From: a bacterium
GTDB taxonomy: Bacteria > 4484-113 > JAFGCY01
Assembly (NCBI GenBank): GCA_020849855.1
Contig: JADZFO010000046.1
Span: forward strand, 1-64,000
Direction of reading: 5' to 3'
DNA length: 64,000 nucleotides
Position numbers and translations under genes: made by a program. Each line of letters begins with the position of its first letter. Position 1 is the first letter of the stretch. The notes under the pieces were generated by a model. It did no database searches. It had not been told where the DNA came from and saw only the letters and a program-made list of their open reading frames with translations. This document shows positions 23,695-31,720 of the stretch, one piece after another.

Positions 23695-24632
23695 GCCACG
23701 CCGCCGAGCTTCTTTTGCAGCTCCTCAATCTGGCGGGTCAGCTCGTCGATGCGCCGCTGCATGACGTTGTAGTGGCCAAAGGCGGGGTCGACATGCTCCT
23801 CGGCCTTCTCGGCGGCAAGCTGGTTCTCAACCACCGTCAGCAGCTCTGAGGGCTCGCCCTTCATGATGCCGCGGCGGCTGTCGGCCTTGAGCCAGTCCAG
23901 GAAGTGCATGACCTCGGGGGTCTTGCCCACGCTGGCCTCGATTTCGGCGATGGCGTTTTCCTTGGTCATGCCACGCCGGAACATCAGGCGGAAGGCCTGC
24001 TTGAGGCCCATGAAGCCCTGCTCGGTGCAGCCGTTGCGCATCAGGCCGACGCGGTTGAGGCCGCGCACGGTGGCCGGCGGGGAGCCCTGGACCATGCAGT
24101 AGGGCGGGACGTCCTGCATCACGCCGGCGGTGCCGCCGACCATTGCCAGACGCCCGACGCGGACGAACTGGTGGAAGGCCGCCAGGCCGCCGATGGTGAC
24201 GCGGTCCTCGACATGCACATGGCCGGCAAGAGTCGCCAGGTTAGCCATCACCACATTGTTGCCGATCTGGCAGTCGTGGGCCACATGCACCCCGGTCATC
24301 AGCAGGCAGTCCGAGCCGACACGGGTGACCATGCCCTCACGCGAGCCGCGGTTGACCGTGCAGAACTCGCGGAACACGCTGCGGTCGCCGATCTCGACAA
24401 AGCTGGGTGCGCCGTCGTACTTAAGGTCCTGGGGCGGGCCGGCGATGACAGCATGGCTGTGCAGGCGGCAGTTCTCGCCCAGGCGGGCGTTGCTTTCAAC
24501 CACCGCGTGGGCATCCAGCACCGTGCCAGAGCCCAGGCTGACACCCGGCCCGACGATGCTGTAGGGGCCCAGAACCACGCCTTCGCCGAGGCGGGCGCTG
24601 GGATGGACCACCGCTGTAGGATGTATGTGCAT
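23691..24632 (-). CDS. lpxA: UDP-N-acetylglucosamine acyltransferase LpxA, extended C-terminus
   Basis: 313 aa. First enzyme of lipid A synthesis, transferring a hydroxyacyl chain from acyl-ACP to UDP-GlcNAc. Left-handed beta-helix hexapeptides run from residue 1 to about 190. Family blocks: AGPPQDLKYDG, GVHVAHDCQIGNN (catalytic His at residue 119), GGTAGVMQDVPPY, GLNRVGLMRNG. The helical C-terminal domain (FMGLKQAFRLMFRRGM) is followed by an extra segment of about 50 residues ending in a predicted coiled coil (NVMQRRIDELTRQIEELQKK), absent from standard 260-aa LpxA. A GGAGGG site precedes ATG 24632. Strong evidence for an outer membrane with lipid A. Confidence 0.92.
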   Translation of the reverse strand: MHIHPTAVVHPSARLGEGVVLGPYSIVGPGVSLGSGTVLDAHAVVESNARLGENCRLHSHAVIAGPPQDLKYDGAPSFVEIGDRSVFREFCTVNRGSREGMVTRVGSDCLLMTGVHVAHDCQIGNNVVMANLATLAGHVHVEDRVTIGGLAAFHQFVRVGRLAMVGGTAGVMQDVPPYCMVQGSPPATVRGLNRVGLMRNGCTEQGFMGLKQAFRLMFRRGMTKENAIAEIEASVGKTPEVMHFLDWLKADSRRGIMKGEPSELLTVVENQLAAEKAEEHVDPAFGHYNVMQRRIDELTRQIEELQKKLGGVA

Positions 24633-24847
24633 AGCTCAGCCCTCCGCGGGCTGCGGAACAGGCGAATAATAGCATGACCAGCAAAAGGCCGGTTTGTCTC
24701 CGGCACCACGCAAATATTGAAAATCAGGCTTCATGGCCTGCACAGGGCAAGGCAGGGGACAGCCCGGGAATACGGCACTAATGCTGACAGGAACCCCAGG
24801 GCAGCCTGCCATATCCCACGCTGCGTGGTAAGATTTCAGTCCACTGG

Positions 24848-25471
24848 ATGAATGACGCGGCGGTTCAGATGCTCGCTCCGGCCCCCCTGCGGGTCGAAGA
24901 CTGTGCATTTACCGTTCTGGACCTGGAAACCACCGGCGGCAAGCCCCCGGAACACCGGGTAACCGAGATCGCCTGCTACCGCGTTGAGAAGCTGCGCATC
25001 GTCGACCGCTTCACCACCCTGGTTAACCCCCAGCGCTCCATTCCGGCCTTCGTATCCAACCTCACCGGCATTACGGATGCCATGCTGGCCGGGCAGCCCC
25101 GGGCGCATGAAGTGCTGGAAGAGCTGCTGGCCTTCATCGGCGACAGTGTTGTGGTGGCGCACCACAGCGAATTTGACCGCCGCTTCCTGGGCCACGAGAT
25201 GAAGCTGGCCGGCTTTGGTCCGCTGATTAATGATGATCTCTGTACCTGCAAGCTGGCCCGCCGGATCCTGCCCTGGCTGCCTTCCAAGAGCCTTGGCAAC
25301 CTGGCCTCCTTCTTTGGCATTGAGCAGGGCCGCCGGCACCGCGCCGATGGCGACGCGCATGCCACCGGCGAGCTTTTGCTGATCCTGCTGAACTACCTGC
25401 AGCACCGCGGCATTGACACCCTGGAGGACGTTCTGCGCTTCCAGCACGGCGAAATGGAATACCTGCGGTAG
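24848..25471 (+). CDS. DnaQ-like 3'-5' exonuclease (DEDDh)
   Basis: 207 aa. Exo I motif FTVLDLETTG, Exo II around VVVAHHSEFDRRFLG and Exo III HRADGDAHAT give the DEDDh set of acidic residues plus His that bind two metal ions. The family includes the DNA polymerase III epsilon subunit and stand-alone exonucleases; without polymerase-binding features I call it generic. Typical extra blocks LVNPQRSIPAFVSNLTGIT and CTCKLARRILPWLPSKSLGNL also fit the DnaQ/PolC exonuclease group. ATG 24848 is 13 nt after a TAAGAT box. The neighbours are unrelated secreted-protein genes, so it is probably monocistronic. Confidence 0.88.
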   Translation: MNDAAVQMLAPAPLRVEDCAFTVLDLETTGGKPPEHRVTEIACYRVEKLRIVDRFTTLVNPQRSIPAFVSNLTGITDAMLAGQPRAHEVLEELLAFIGDSVVVAHHSEFDRRFLGHEMKLAGFGPLINDDLCTCKLARRILPWLPSKSLGNLASFFGIEQGRRHRADGDAHATGELLLILLNYLQHRGIDTLEDVLRFQHGEMEYLR

Positions 25472-25577
25472 CAGGACGCCAGAACGCGGTATCTTTATGC
25501 ATGGGGCCGGCGCCCGCCTGCCCTCGAGTCGACGGCCCGCCTGATTAGAGAGAAGCGCTGGTGCGCCCGGAGGCTTT

Positions 25578-28430
25578 GTGCGGCTGAAATGGAGCGGAGT
25601 GGCTGCTGCGGTATGCGCCCTGCTGCTGGCAGGGCTATGTGCCTGCGCGGCCGGATCCGCCCAGCTGGAACAGCATGCCGGAAACAGCGCCGAGCGGGCC
25701 CCCGGGCCGCTGCTGCCCGAAGACAGCCTGCCACCACTTCCTGATGACCCCCCACTGAGCGAGGCTGAGCGCCTCCTGCGCCGGGGATCGCTTGTGGGCA
25801 AGAGCAAGCTTTACGGCAATGAGTTCTTTAAGCTCTCGCCCGACAGTCTGGTGGACGACAGCCTGCGGCGTCTTGAACTTCTGCCCGTGCCGCCCGGCTA
25901 CAGCTGGTCGATGTATCGCTTCGAGGCCCTTGTGCCCAGCGACAAGCCCAACCTGCTGAGCGTGGATCTTGACAGCTCGGCCCTGCCTCCTGGCTACTGG
26001 GTGGCGGTGGCGGATTATGGCCTGCAACGCTGGCGCCTGCTGCAGGTCGGCACGCCCAGCGGTTCCGACAACATCGGCATCCAGCCGGGCTGGCAGCCGC
26101 TCAGCCCGGCGGGCAACCTCTACGCCGCCGTGCTTGGAACTTCAGCGCTGCGCATCGAGCAGCTGACCCTCAGCCTGAGCACCGTCGCCCCGCCGCCGAC
26201 AGACCTGCAGGCCAGCGATGGTCTGCGGGCCAGCCGCATCCAGCTGAGCTGGAAGACTACCGGCGTGGTGCCGGACAAGCTGGTGATCGAAAGGGCCACG
26301 GACCCGCGCGGGCCCTATGCGCCCATCGCCACCATCATTGGCGCGGCGCTGAACTATGGCGATGTGCATGAGCCGGGGGCCAATGAGCTGCCCTATGGGC
26401 AGCCGCTGTACTACCGCATCCGGGCCCAGGTGGACGGCCAGACTGGCGCGCCCTCGCTGAGCGACTCCGGCTTCCGCCTGCTGGCGCCGCCGGAGGGCCT
26501 CAGCGCCAGTCAGGGCCTCTTTGATGAACGCATTGACCTGGCCTGGCTGTCTGTCCTGGACGCCGACGGCTACAGCCTGGAGTACCGCCCCAGCGGACTA
26601 CCCGAGGCGCCCTGGGCCGAACTGGCCCAGATTGATGGCGCCGCAAGCCTGAGCTTCAGCCACAGTGCGAGCAGCCCGCCGGGCCTGGAAGCCCAGGCCC
26701 TGACGATCTATGACTACCGCTTGCGGGCGCGCTTCCTGGATGACCTATCTGACTACAGCCTGACGGTGAACGGATACCGCACTATCCCGGCGGTGCAGAA
26801 CCTCAGCGCCAGCGACGGCGATTTCCATGACTCGGTGGTGCTGCAGTGGCAGGGCGTCCCCGGCGTGGACGGCTATATGCTGGACTACCGCCTCAGCGGC
26901 GGCGCGGAAGAGGACTGGCAGAGCCTGCAGGCCCTTGAGGGCGATGGGGTGCTGTCCTTCGCCCACAGCTTTGAGGCGCCGGCCGGCAAAGAGTGTCTGC
27001 TGGGGCCGGTGTATGAGTATCGCGCCCGGGCCCAGCTCAGCGGCCGCGAGAGCCGAGACAACAGCAATGTTGATTCCGGCTTCCGCTTCCTCGCCGGGCC
27101 GACTGGCCTGACGGCCAGCGACGGCACATTTGACGACCACGTCGCCCTGAGCTGGACACCCAACCCCCTTGCCGACGGTTACCGCGTTTACCGCTTCGGC
27201 CAGCAGAGCGCGCTGGCCGAGCTGGGGCCGGTATCGCAGTTCCTGGACTTCGACTCCTGCAGCATCACTGTGCACCGCTATGAGGTGCGCTCCATGTTCG
27301 AAGGCGAAGAGGGCAGTCCCTCCAACAGCGACGACGGCTTCCGCAACCGCATCGCGCAAAGCACGGTGCAGGAGCTGAACAGCGGCGGCCACTACTGCTC
27401 GGCTGGCATCTTTGAGGGCCTGCCGGCCGTGGCCTACTGGCAGCAGCCAACCCAGGAGCTGCGCTACAGCCACGCCGTGGTGCCCGACCCGCAGGGACCG
27501 GAAGACTGGGTCACCACCGTGGTGGACTCGGTCAACCCCGTGGGATCCAACGCAACGCTGGTGGACTACAAGGGCAAGCCTCTGCTGGCCTACGGCATCC
27601 ATGCCAGCGCGGACCTGAAAGTGGCTTATTCCAGCGCTGAGCAGCCGAACCTGGATGCGCACTGGAAGACTGCCATCGTGGACAACGGCGGCTTCACCGG
27701 CCTGTCCAACCTGGCCGTTGGTGAAGCCAATGCCCATATGGTGCTGGCCTACTTTGACGGCCAGACAGAAGTACTGCGCTACGCCAAGGCGCGCTTCTCG
27801 CTGCCCAACGACCTTGAGTTTGACCTGCATACCGTGGATGACCGCAACGGCGTGGGCCGCTTCCCTTCGCTGCTGGTGCAGGACGACCTTGTATCGGTCA
27901 GTTACTACAACGAGATCGACGGCAGCCTGTGTTATGCCCGGGCCCTGCAGACTGACCCCTTCTCCGAGGAGCACTGGCAGCGCATGGATATCGACAACGG
28001 GGCTGAGGACCTGGGCCGGGGCTCGCGCGCCCTGCTGCTGAACGGGCTGCCGGCGGTGTTCTACTTCAACGCCACGGCGGGCGAGCTTAAACTGGCCCGG
28101 GCCAGCAGCGGCTCTCCCAGCGTCAGCGGCGACTGGAATCTGAGCCTGGTCGCGTCTTCAGTAGATACGGGCTCGAACTGCGCGGCCGCTCTGCTGAGCG
28201 GACTGCCCGAGGACCTTGCGGCGGTGAGCTATGTGGACAGCAGCGGCAAGCTGCAGCTGCGCCGCGCCCTGATCCCCGCGCCGGCAGGCAGCGCGGACTG
28301 GCTGGAGCTGACCCTGGACGCCACCGGCGACAGCGGGGAATGGAATTCGCTGGCGGCCAGCGGCTGCAACCTCTTCGCCGTGCTGCGCGGAGAAAACGAC
28401 AACCAGCTGCGCTTCATCCAGGCCGAATAG
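25578..28430 (+). CDS. Large lipoprotein with fibronectin type III repeats
   Basis: 950 aa. Signal with lipobox LLAGLCAC, a Pro-rich linker, a jellyroll-like region near residues 100-200 (YSWSMYRFEALVPSDKPNLL), then four fibronectin-III repeats of about 95 residues recognised by P-x-x-L-x-A-S-D-G and the matching Y-x-Y-R strands (starts near residues 206, 300, 394 and 504). The last 350 residues consist of repeats with V-A-Y-W-Q-Q / L-A-Y-G-I / V-S-Y-Y-N strands, a probable propeller. Similar in architecture to the genes at 20753 and 31721. GTG 25578 follows GGAGG. Surface adhesion or binding is a guess. Confidence 0.75.
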   Translation: MRLKWSGVAAAVCALLLAGLCACAAGSAQLEQHAGNSAERAPGPLLPEDSLPPLPDDPPLSEAERLLRRGSLVGKSKLYGNEFFKLSPDSLVDDSLRRLELLPVPPGYSWSMYRFEALVPSDKPNLLSVDLDSSALPPGYWVAVADYGLQRWRLLQVGTPSGSDNIGIQPGWQPLSPAGNLYAAVLGTSALRIEQLTLSLSTVAPPPTDLQASDGLRASRIQLSWKTTGVVPDKLVIERATDPRGPYAPIATIIGAALNYGDVHEPGANELPYGQPLYYRIRAQVDGQTGAPSLSDSGFRLLAPPEGLSASQGLFDERIDLAWLSVLDADGYSLEYRPSGLPEAPWAELAQIDGAASLSFSHSASSPPGLEAQALTIYDYRLRARFLDDLSDYSLTVNGYRTIPAVQNLSASDGDFHDSVVLQWQGVPGVDGYMLDYRLSGGAEEDWQSLQALEGDGVLSFAHSFEAPAGKECLLGPVYEYRARAQLSGRESRDNSNVDSGFRFLAGPTGLTASDGTFDDHVALSWTPNPLADGYRVYRFGQQSALAELGPVSQFLDFDSCSITVHRYEVRSMFEGEEGSPSNSDDGFRNRIAQSTVQELNSGGHYCSAGIFEGLPAVAYWQQPTQELRYSHAVVPDPQGPEDWVTTVVDSVNPVGSNATLVDYKGKPLLAYGIHASADLKVAYSSAEQPNLDAHWKTAIVDNGGFTGLSNLAVGEANAHMVLAYFDGQTEVLRYAKARFSLPNDLEFDLHTVDDRNGVGRFPSLLVQDDLVSVSYYNEIDGSLCYARALQTDPFSEEHWQRMDIDNGAEDLGRGSRALLLNGLPAVFYFNATAGELKLARASSGSPSVSGDWNLSLVASSVDTGSNCAAALLSGLPEDLAAVSYVDSSGKLQLRRALIPAPAGSADWLELTLDATGDSGEWNSLAASGCNLFAVLRGENDNQLRFIQAE

Positions 28431-28469
28431 GCGCGGGCAGCACGGCGCAGGAAACCTGAGCGCGGGCCA

Positions 28470-28475
28470 TATCAT
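28470..28475 (+). promoter_or_regulatory. Leaderless -10 box for ispE
   Basis: TATCAT, then 6 nt, then GTG 28482. Confidence 0.6.
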
Positions 28476-28481
28476 CTAGTC

Positions 28482-29528
28482 GTGCATCTTCACAGCATCA
28501 GCCTCTACTGCCCGGCCAAGGTCAACCTGGGCCTGGAGGTGCTTGAGCGCGATGCGGCCAGCGGCCTGCACCGTCTGTCCAGCATCATGCAGGCGATCGA
28601 CCTCTACGACCGCCTGACTGTCAGCATCGCCGACCCGGCGGGGCTCAGCCCCGCGCAGGCCGGCGGCAGCGCGGCACCGGCCCTGCGCATCAGCGGACCC
28701 TTCGCCCATGAGATCAGCGCGGAGGGCAACAGCGTGCTGGCGGCCTGGGCCCTGCTTGGCGGCAGCCAGTGCTTCCCGCCGCTGGAAGCCACGCTGGAGA
28801 AGAACATCCCGGCCGGCTCGGGCCTTGGCGGCGGGTCAAGCGACAGCGCTGCCATGCTGCTGGCCCTGCGCGAGCTGGCCCGGATGCTGAGCTCTGACGC
28901 CCGCCAGGCGGAGAGCGCCAGCGTGGAGTGGCCGCTTTCGGACGAGAACCGCCTCAGCCAGGCCCGGCGCCTGGAGCTGCTTGCCGCGGTCGCGGCCCTA
29001 AGCGACCGTGAGCTTTTGCCCCTGGGCCAGCGCATCGGCAGTGACGTCTGCTTTTTCCTCGGACGGCCCTGTGCGCAGGTCACAGGCTTTGGCGAGATTA
29101 TCGAGCCCCTGGAGCGGCGCCAGGACTTCGCACTGCTGCTGGCCGTGCCGCTTTTTGGCTCAGCCACCGGGGAGGCCTACCGCGCACTGGAGCGCGGCAC
29201 AGAGCCGCTGGAGGCGCAGCGCGGCGCCTGGCTGCGCGGCTGGCTGGAGAGCGTAGAGCCGCTGGCGCAGGACCAGCGGCCGCGCCTGCGCGCCGAGCTG
29301 GAGAACAGCTTCAGCCCCTTGCTCTTTGAGCTGGACGAGGTTTATGGCCGCCTTACGGACTTCTTTGCCGGGCAGGACACGCTGGCCGCCGAGCTGAGCG
29401 GATCCGGCAGCGCCTGCTATGCGCTCTACCCTTCCGCCGCCGCAGCCAGGGAAGCCGCGTCCGCCCTGCCTAAGGAGTTGCGGGAAAATCTGCGCTACTT
29501 TGGTGTACATCTGCCGATAAAGGGGTAA
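28482..29528 (+). CDS. ispE: 4-diphosphocytidyl-2-C-methyl-D-erythritol kinase
   Basis: 348 aa. GHMP kinase of the MEP isoprenoid pathway, phosphorylating CDP-methylerythritol at the 2-hydroxyl. Seen: N-terminal CPAKVNLGLEV, the glycine-rich ATP loop IPAGSGLGGGSSDSA (residues 109-123), GSDVCFFLGRPCAQVTGFGE, and the C-terminal ELSGSGSACYALYP. Longer than the usual 280-310 aa because of Ala/Ser-rich insertions around 50-66 and 138-152. GTG 28482 is preceded by TATCAT at 6 nt and no Shine-Dalgarno, so translation is probably leaderless. Identification is strong by motif order. Confidence 0.92.
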   Translation: MHLHSISLYCPAKVNLGLEVLERDAASGLHRLSSIMQAIDLYDRLTVSIADPAGLSPAQAGGSAAPALRISGPFAHEISAEGNSVLAAWALLGGSQCFPPLEATLEKNIPAGSGLGGGSSDSAAMLLALRELARMLSSDARQAESASVEWPLSDENRLSQARRLELLAAVAALSDRELLPLGQRIGSDVCFFLGRPCAQVTGFGEIIEPLERRQDFALLLAVPLFGSATGEAYRALERGTEPLEAQRGAWLRGWLESVEPLAQDQRPRLRAELENSFSPLLFELDEVYGRLTDFFAGQDTLAAELSGSGSACYALYPSAAAAREAASALPKELRENLRYFGVHLPIKG

Positions 29529-29653
29529 AACCCGTGGTTAGCCAATCTGCTCATTGCGTCGCAGCGATGTTATTCAATGATAGGCAGCCGGCGGGGGTTT
29601 AAGACTCCCGTTCATGTATAATCGAGATCTGAGCTAAACTCGGGAGGTCTTTC

Positions 29654-29971
29654 ATGGACGAGATGGGCAAGGGCAAGAGCAGCACAGGCTTGGACGAGAA
29701 CGTCGCCGCAGGTCTGGCCGCCCTGATCTGGATCGTGGGCGTCATATTCTTCTTTATTGAGAAGGATAGCAAGTTCGTGAAGTTCTACGGATTCCAGATG
29801 CTGATTCTCGGTCTTCTCGGCGGCCTGGGTATTATCCCGATCGTCGGCTGGATCCTGAGCATCCTGATCCTGATCTTCGTGATCATCAACACGATCAACG
29901 CCTTCCAGGGCAAGATCTTTAAGGTTCCGGTCATTGGCAACTTCGCTGCCAAGCAGGCCGGTCTCGAATAA
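29654..29971 (+). CDS. DUF4870-like (Tic20-type) small membrane protein
   Basis: 105 aa. After a short polar head ending SSTGLDENVAAGLAAL, three hydrophobic helices follow: IWIVGVIFFFIEKDSKFVKF with the family's F-x-x-E-K-x-S-x-F-V-K/R-F-x-x-x-Q turn, ILGLLGGLGIIPIVGWILS, and LIFVIINTINAFQGKIFKVP. The Q-G-K-x-F-x-x-P-x-I-G end is diagnostic of DUF4870 proteins, whose function is unknown. TATAAT at 29617 and GGGAGGT precede ATG 29654. It is followed 3 nt later by a paralog (29975), so the pair arose by tandem duplication and is co-transcribed. Confidence 0.8.
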   Translation: MDEMGKGKSSTGLDENVAAGLAALIWIVGVIFFFIEKDSKFVKFYGFQMLILGLLGGLGIIPIVGWILSILILIFVIINTINAFQGKIFKVPVIGNFAAKQAGLE

Positions 29972-29974
29972 GAC

Positions 29975-30352
29975 TTGGACCAGAGCGCCCCGTCACCAGG
30001 TTCCTCCACCGGACTGGAGGAGAACACCGCTGCCTTTCTGGCGGTGCTTCTGACCTGGGTCGGGGCGCTTGTCTTTTATCTGGTTGAAAAGAAGAGCCCC
30101 TTTGTACGCTTCTACGCGCTGCAGGAGCTGGCGCTCTCGCTGGGCATGGTGGCGCTGGCCGCGCTGAGCATCACCGCCAGCTTTATCGCCGCCGCCCTGC
30201 GCTCCCCCTTCATCGGCTTTGGCACATCCTCTCTGTGTTCGCTGATTTATCTGGTGGCATGGATCGCGCTGCTGGTCAACGCCTACCAGGGCAAGGTCTG
30301 GGAGCTGCCGCTGCTGGGCGCCTGGTGCCGCCGCCAGGCCGGCCTGCCCTGA
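29975..30352 (+). CDS. DUF4870-like small membrane protein, paralog of 29654
   Basis: 125 aa from TTG 29975, right after the stop of its paralog. Shared landmarks: S-S-T-G-L-E-E-N-T-A-A-F-L-A, then VGALVFYLVEKKSPFVRFYA, and a final NAYQGKVWELPLLGAWCRRQ, matching the upstream copy's E-K-D-S-K-F-V-K-F and Q-G-K-I-F-K-V-P. It has four hydrophobic stretches, the middle ones Ala-rich. No own promoter or clear ribosome-binding site, so it depends on the upstream gene. It lies directly before the uncharacterised conserved gene at 30441. Confidence 0.75.
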   Translation: MDQSAPSPGSSTGLEENTAAFLAVLLTWVGALVFYLVEKKSPFVRFYALQELALSLGMVALAALSITASFIAAALRSPFIGFGTSSLCSLIYLVAWIALLVNAYQGKVWELPLLGAWCRRQAGLP

Positions 30353-30440
30353 GCCCGTTGTAAAATAGGCCTCTGCTGCCAGCTCCGTGGGGCTTTTGCG
30401 GGCTGGCGCCAGCAGGAAATTCCGTTCCAGGTGGTCGGCA

Positions 30441-31586
30441 TTGGCACACGCATACGTTCCGGGGCTGAAGGTCACCGAGCTTGCCACGCTGCGGCGTGAG
30501 CGCATTCTGCCGCTAAAAGGCACCGTCTCGGCCCAGGTTGGCGAGTTCGTAAACGCGGAGACGATCGTCGCCCGCACTGAACTGCCTGGCCCGGTCAAGA
30601 CAATCAATGTGGCCAACCAGCTTGGCGCCGACCCCAGCCAGGTGGAGAGCTTCATGCTCAAGAAGACCGGCGAGTCCTTCAAGAGCGGCGAGGTGCTGGC
30701 CCAGAACAAGCCGATGTTCGGTCTGAAGTTCCTGCAAAGCCGTATCGTGGCGGAGTTCGACGGCATTGTCGACAACATCTCACCGGTAACCGGCCAGGTC
30801 ATCCTGCGCTACCCCCCGCGCCTCGTGGAGAAGTCGGCCTATGTCGACGGCAAGGTCGTGGCCCTGCGCTCCAGTGAAGGCGTCACTGTTGAAACCACCG
30901 GCACCTTTATCCAGGGCATCTTCGGCATCGGCGGCGAGACCAGCGGCGAGCTGAAGATCGTCGTCGCTGGCCCGGGCGAGGTGCTCGACGAAGGCAAGAT
31001 CCTGCCTGAGCACCAGAACAAGATCCTCGTCGGCGGCTCGCTGCTGACGGCCGCTGCCTTCCACAAGGCCCGCCAGCTTGGCGTGCGCGGCGTGATCGTC
31101 GGCGGCTTCCACGACAAGGACCTGCGCCAGATCCTCGGCTATGACCTTGGCGTGGCGATCACCGGCGCGGAAGACCTGGGCATTACCCTGGTGATGACCG
31201 AAGGTTTCGGCCAGATCGCGATGGCGGACAAGACCTTTGGCCTGCTCAAGAAGCGTGAGGGCCGCAAGACCTCTATCTCCGGCGCGACCCAGATCCGCGC
31301 GGGCGTAATCCGCCCTGAGGTGATCATCCCGCTGTCGGTCGAAGAGCAGAAGAGTGCCGGCCAGATGGACAGCGGTGCGCGCCAGCAGAACATCGGCACC
31401 TCAGAGGGCGACCAGGTACGCTGCATCCGTGAGCCCTACTTTGGCCGCATCGCCAAGGTCAAGCGCCTGATCGCCGAGCCCCAGATTGTGGAGAGCGAGA
31501 CCAGGGTGCGCACCCTGGAGATCGAGTTCAGCGATGGGACGACGGCGGTGGTGCCGCGCGCCAACATCGAGATGATCGAGAGCTAA
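30441..31586 (+). CDS. Conserved uncharacterised protein, sandwich-hybrid and KOW-like ends
   Basis: 381 aa from TTG 30441 (AGGTGG 7 nt upstream; GTG 30387 is an alternative). Opens AHAYVPGLKVTELATLRRER, then two segments resembling barrel-sandwich-hybrid (lipoyl-like) hairpins, a central region with strict glycines (FIQGIFGIGGETSGELK, KILVGGSLLTAAAF, GVRGVIVGGFHDKDLRQI, DLGITLVMTEGFG), and a C-terminal KOW-like barrel (FGRIAKVKRLIAE, TLEIEFSDGTTAVVPRANIE). No signal or helices, so cytosolic. From memory, similar proteins in uncultured lineages lie next to DUF6754-type membrane genes, as here. Its last 80 bases are duplicated at 33789. No enzymatic function is known to me. Confidence 0.75.
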   Translation: MAHAYVPGLKVTELATLRRERILPLKGTVSAQVGEFVNAETIVARTELPGPVKTINVANQLGADPSQVESFMLKKTGESFKSGEVLAQNKPMFGLKFLQSRIVAEFDGIVDNISPVTGQVILRYPPRLVEKSAYVDGKVVALRSSEGVTVETTGTFIQGIFGIGGETSGELKIVVAGPGEVLDEGKILPEHQNKILVGGSLLTAAAFHKARQLGVRGVIVGGFHDKDLRQILGYDLGVAITGAEDLGITLVMTEGFGQIAMADKTFGLLKKREGRKTSISGATQIRAGVIRPEVIIPLSVEEQKSAGQMDSGARQQNIGTSEGDQVRCIREPYFGRIAKVKRLIAEPQIVESETRVRTLEIEFSDGTTAVVPRANIEMIES

Positions 31587-31589
31587 GTC
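31508..31589 (+). repeat. 82-bp duplication, copy A (3' end of the 30441 gene)
   Basis: Identical to 33789-33870 except for four substitutions and no gaps; the copies are offset by 2281 bp. Copy A contains the functional last 26 codons and stop of the 30441-31586 gene. Confidence 0.9.
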
Positions 31590-31720
31590 GCACCGGGGAC
31601 CAAACGGCTTCAAGCAGCCTTTCGCACGTCGCTCCTGGAGCAGCGCGGACTGCCGAACGTGCCGCGTCGAATCATATTGAGGTTAAACTCCCGCGTCGAG
31701 ACCCGGCACCGGCCCAAGGC

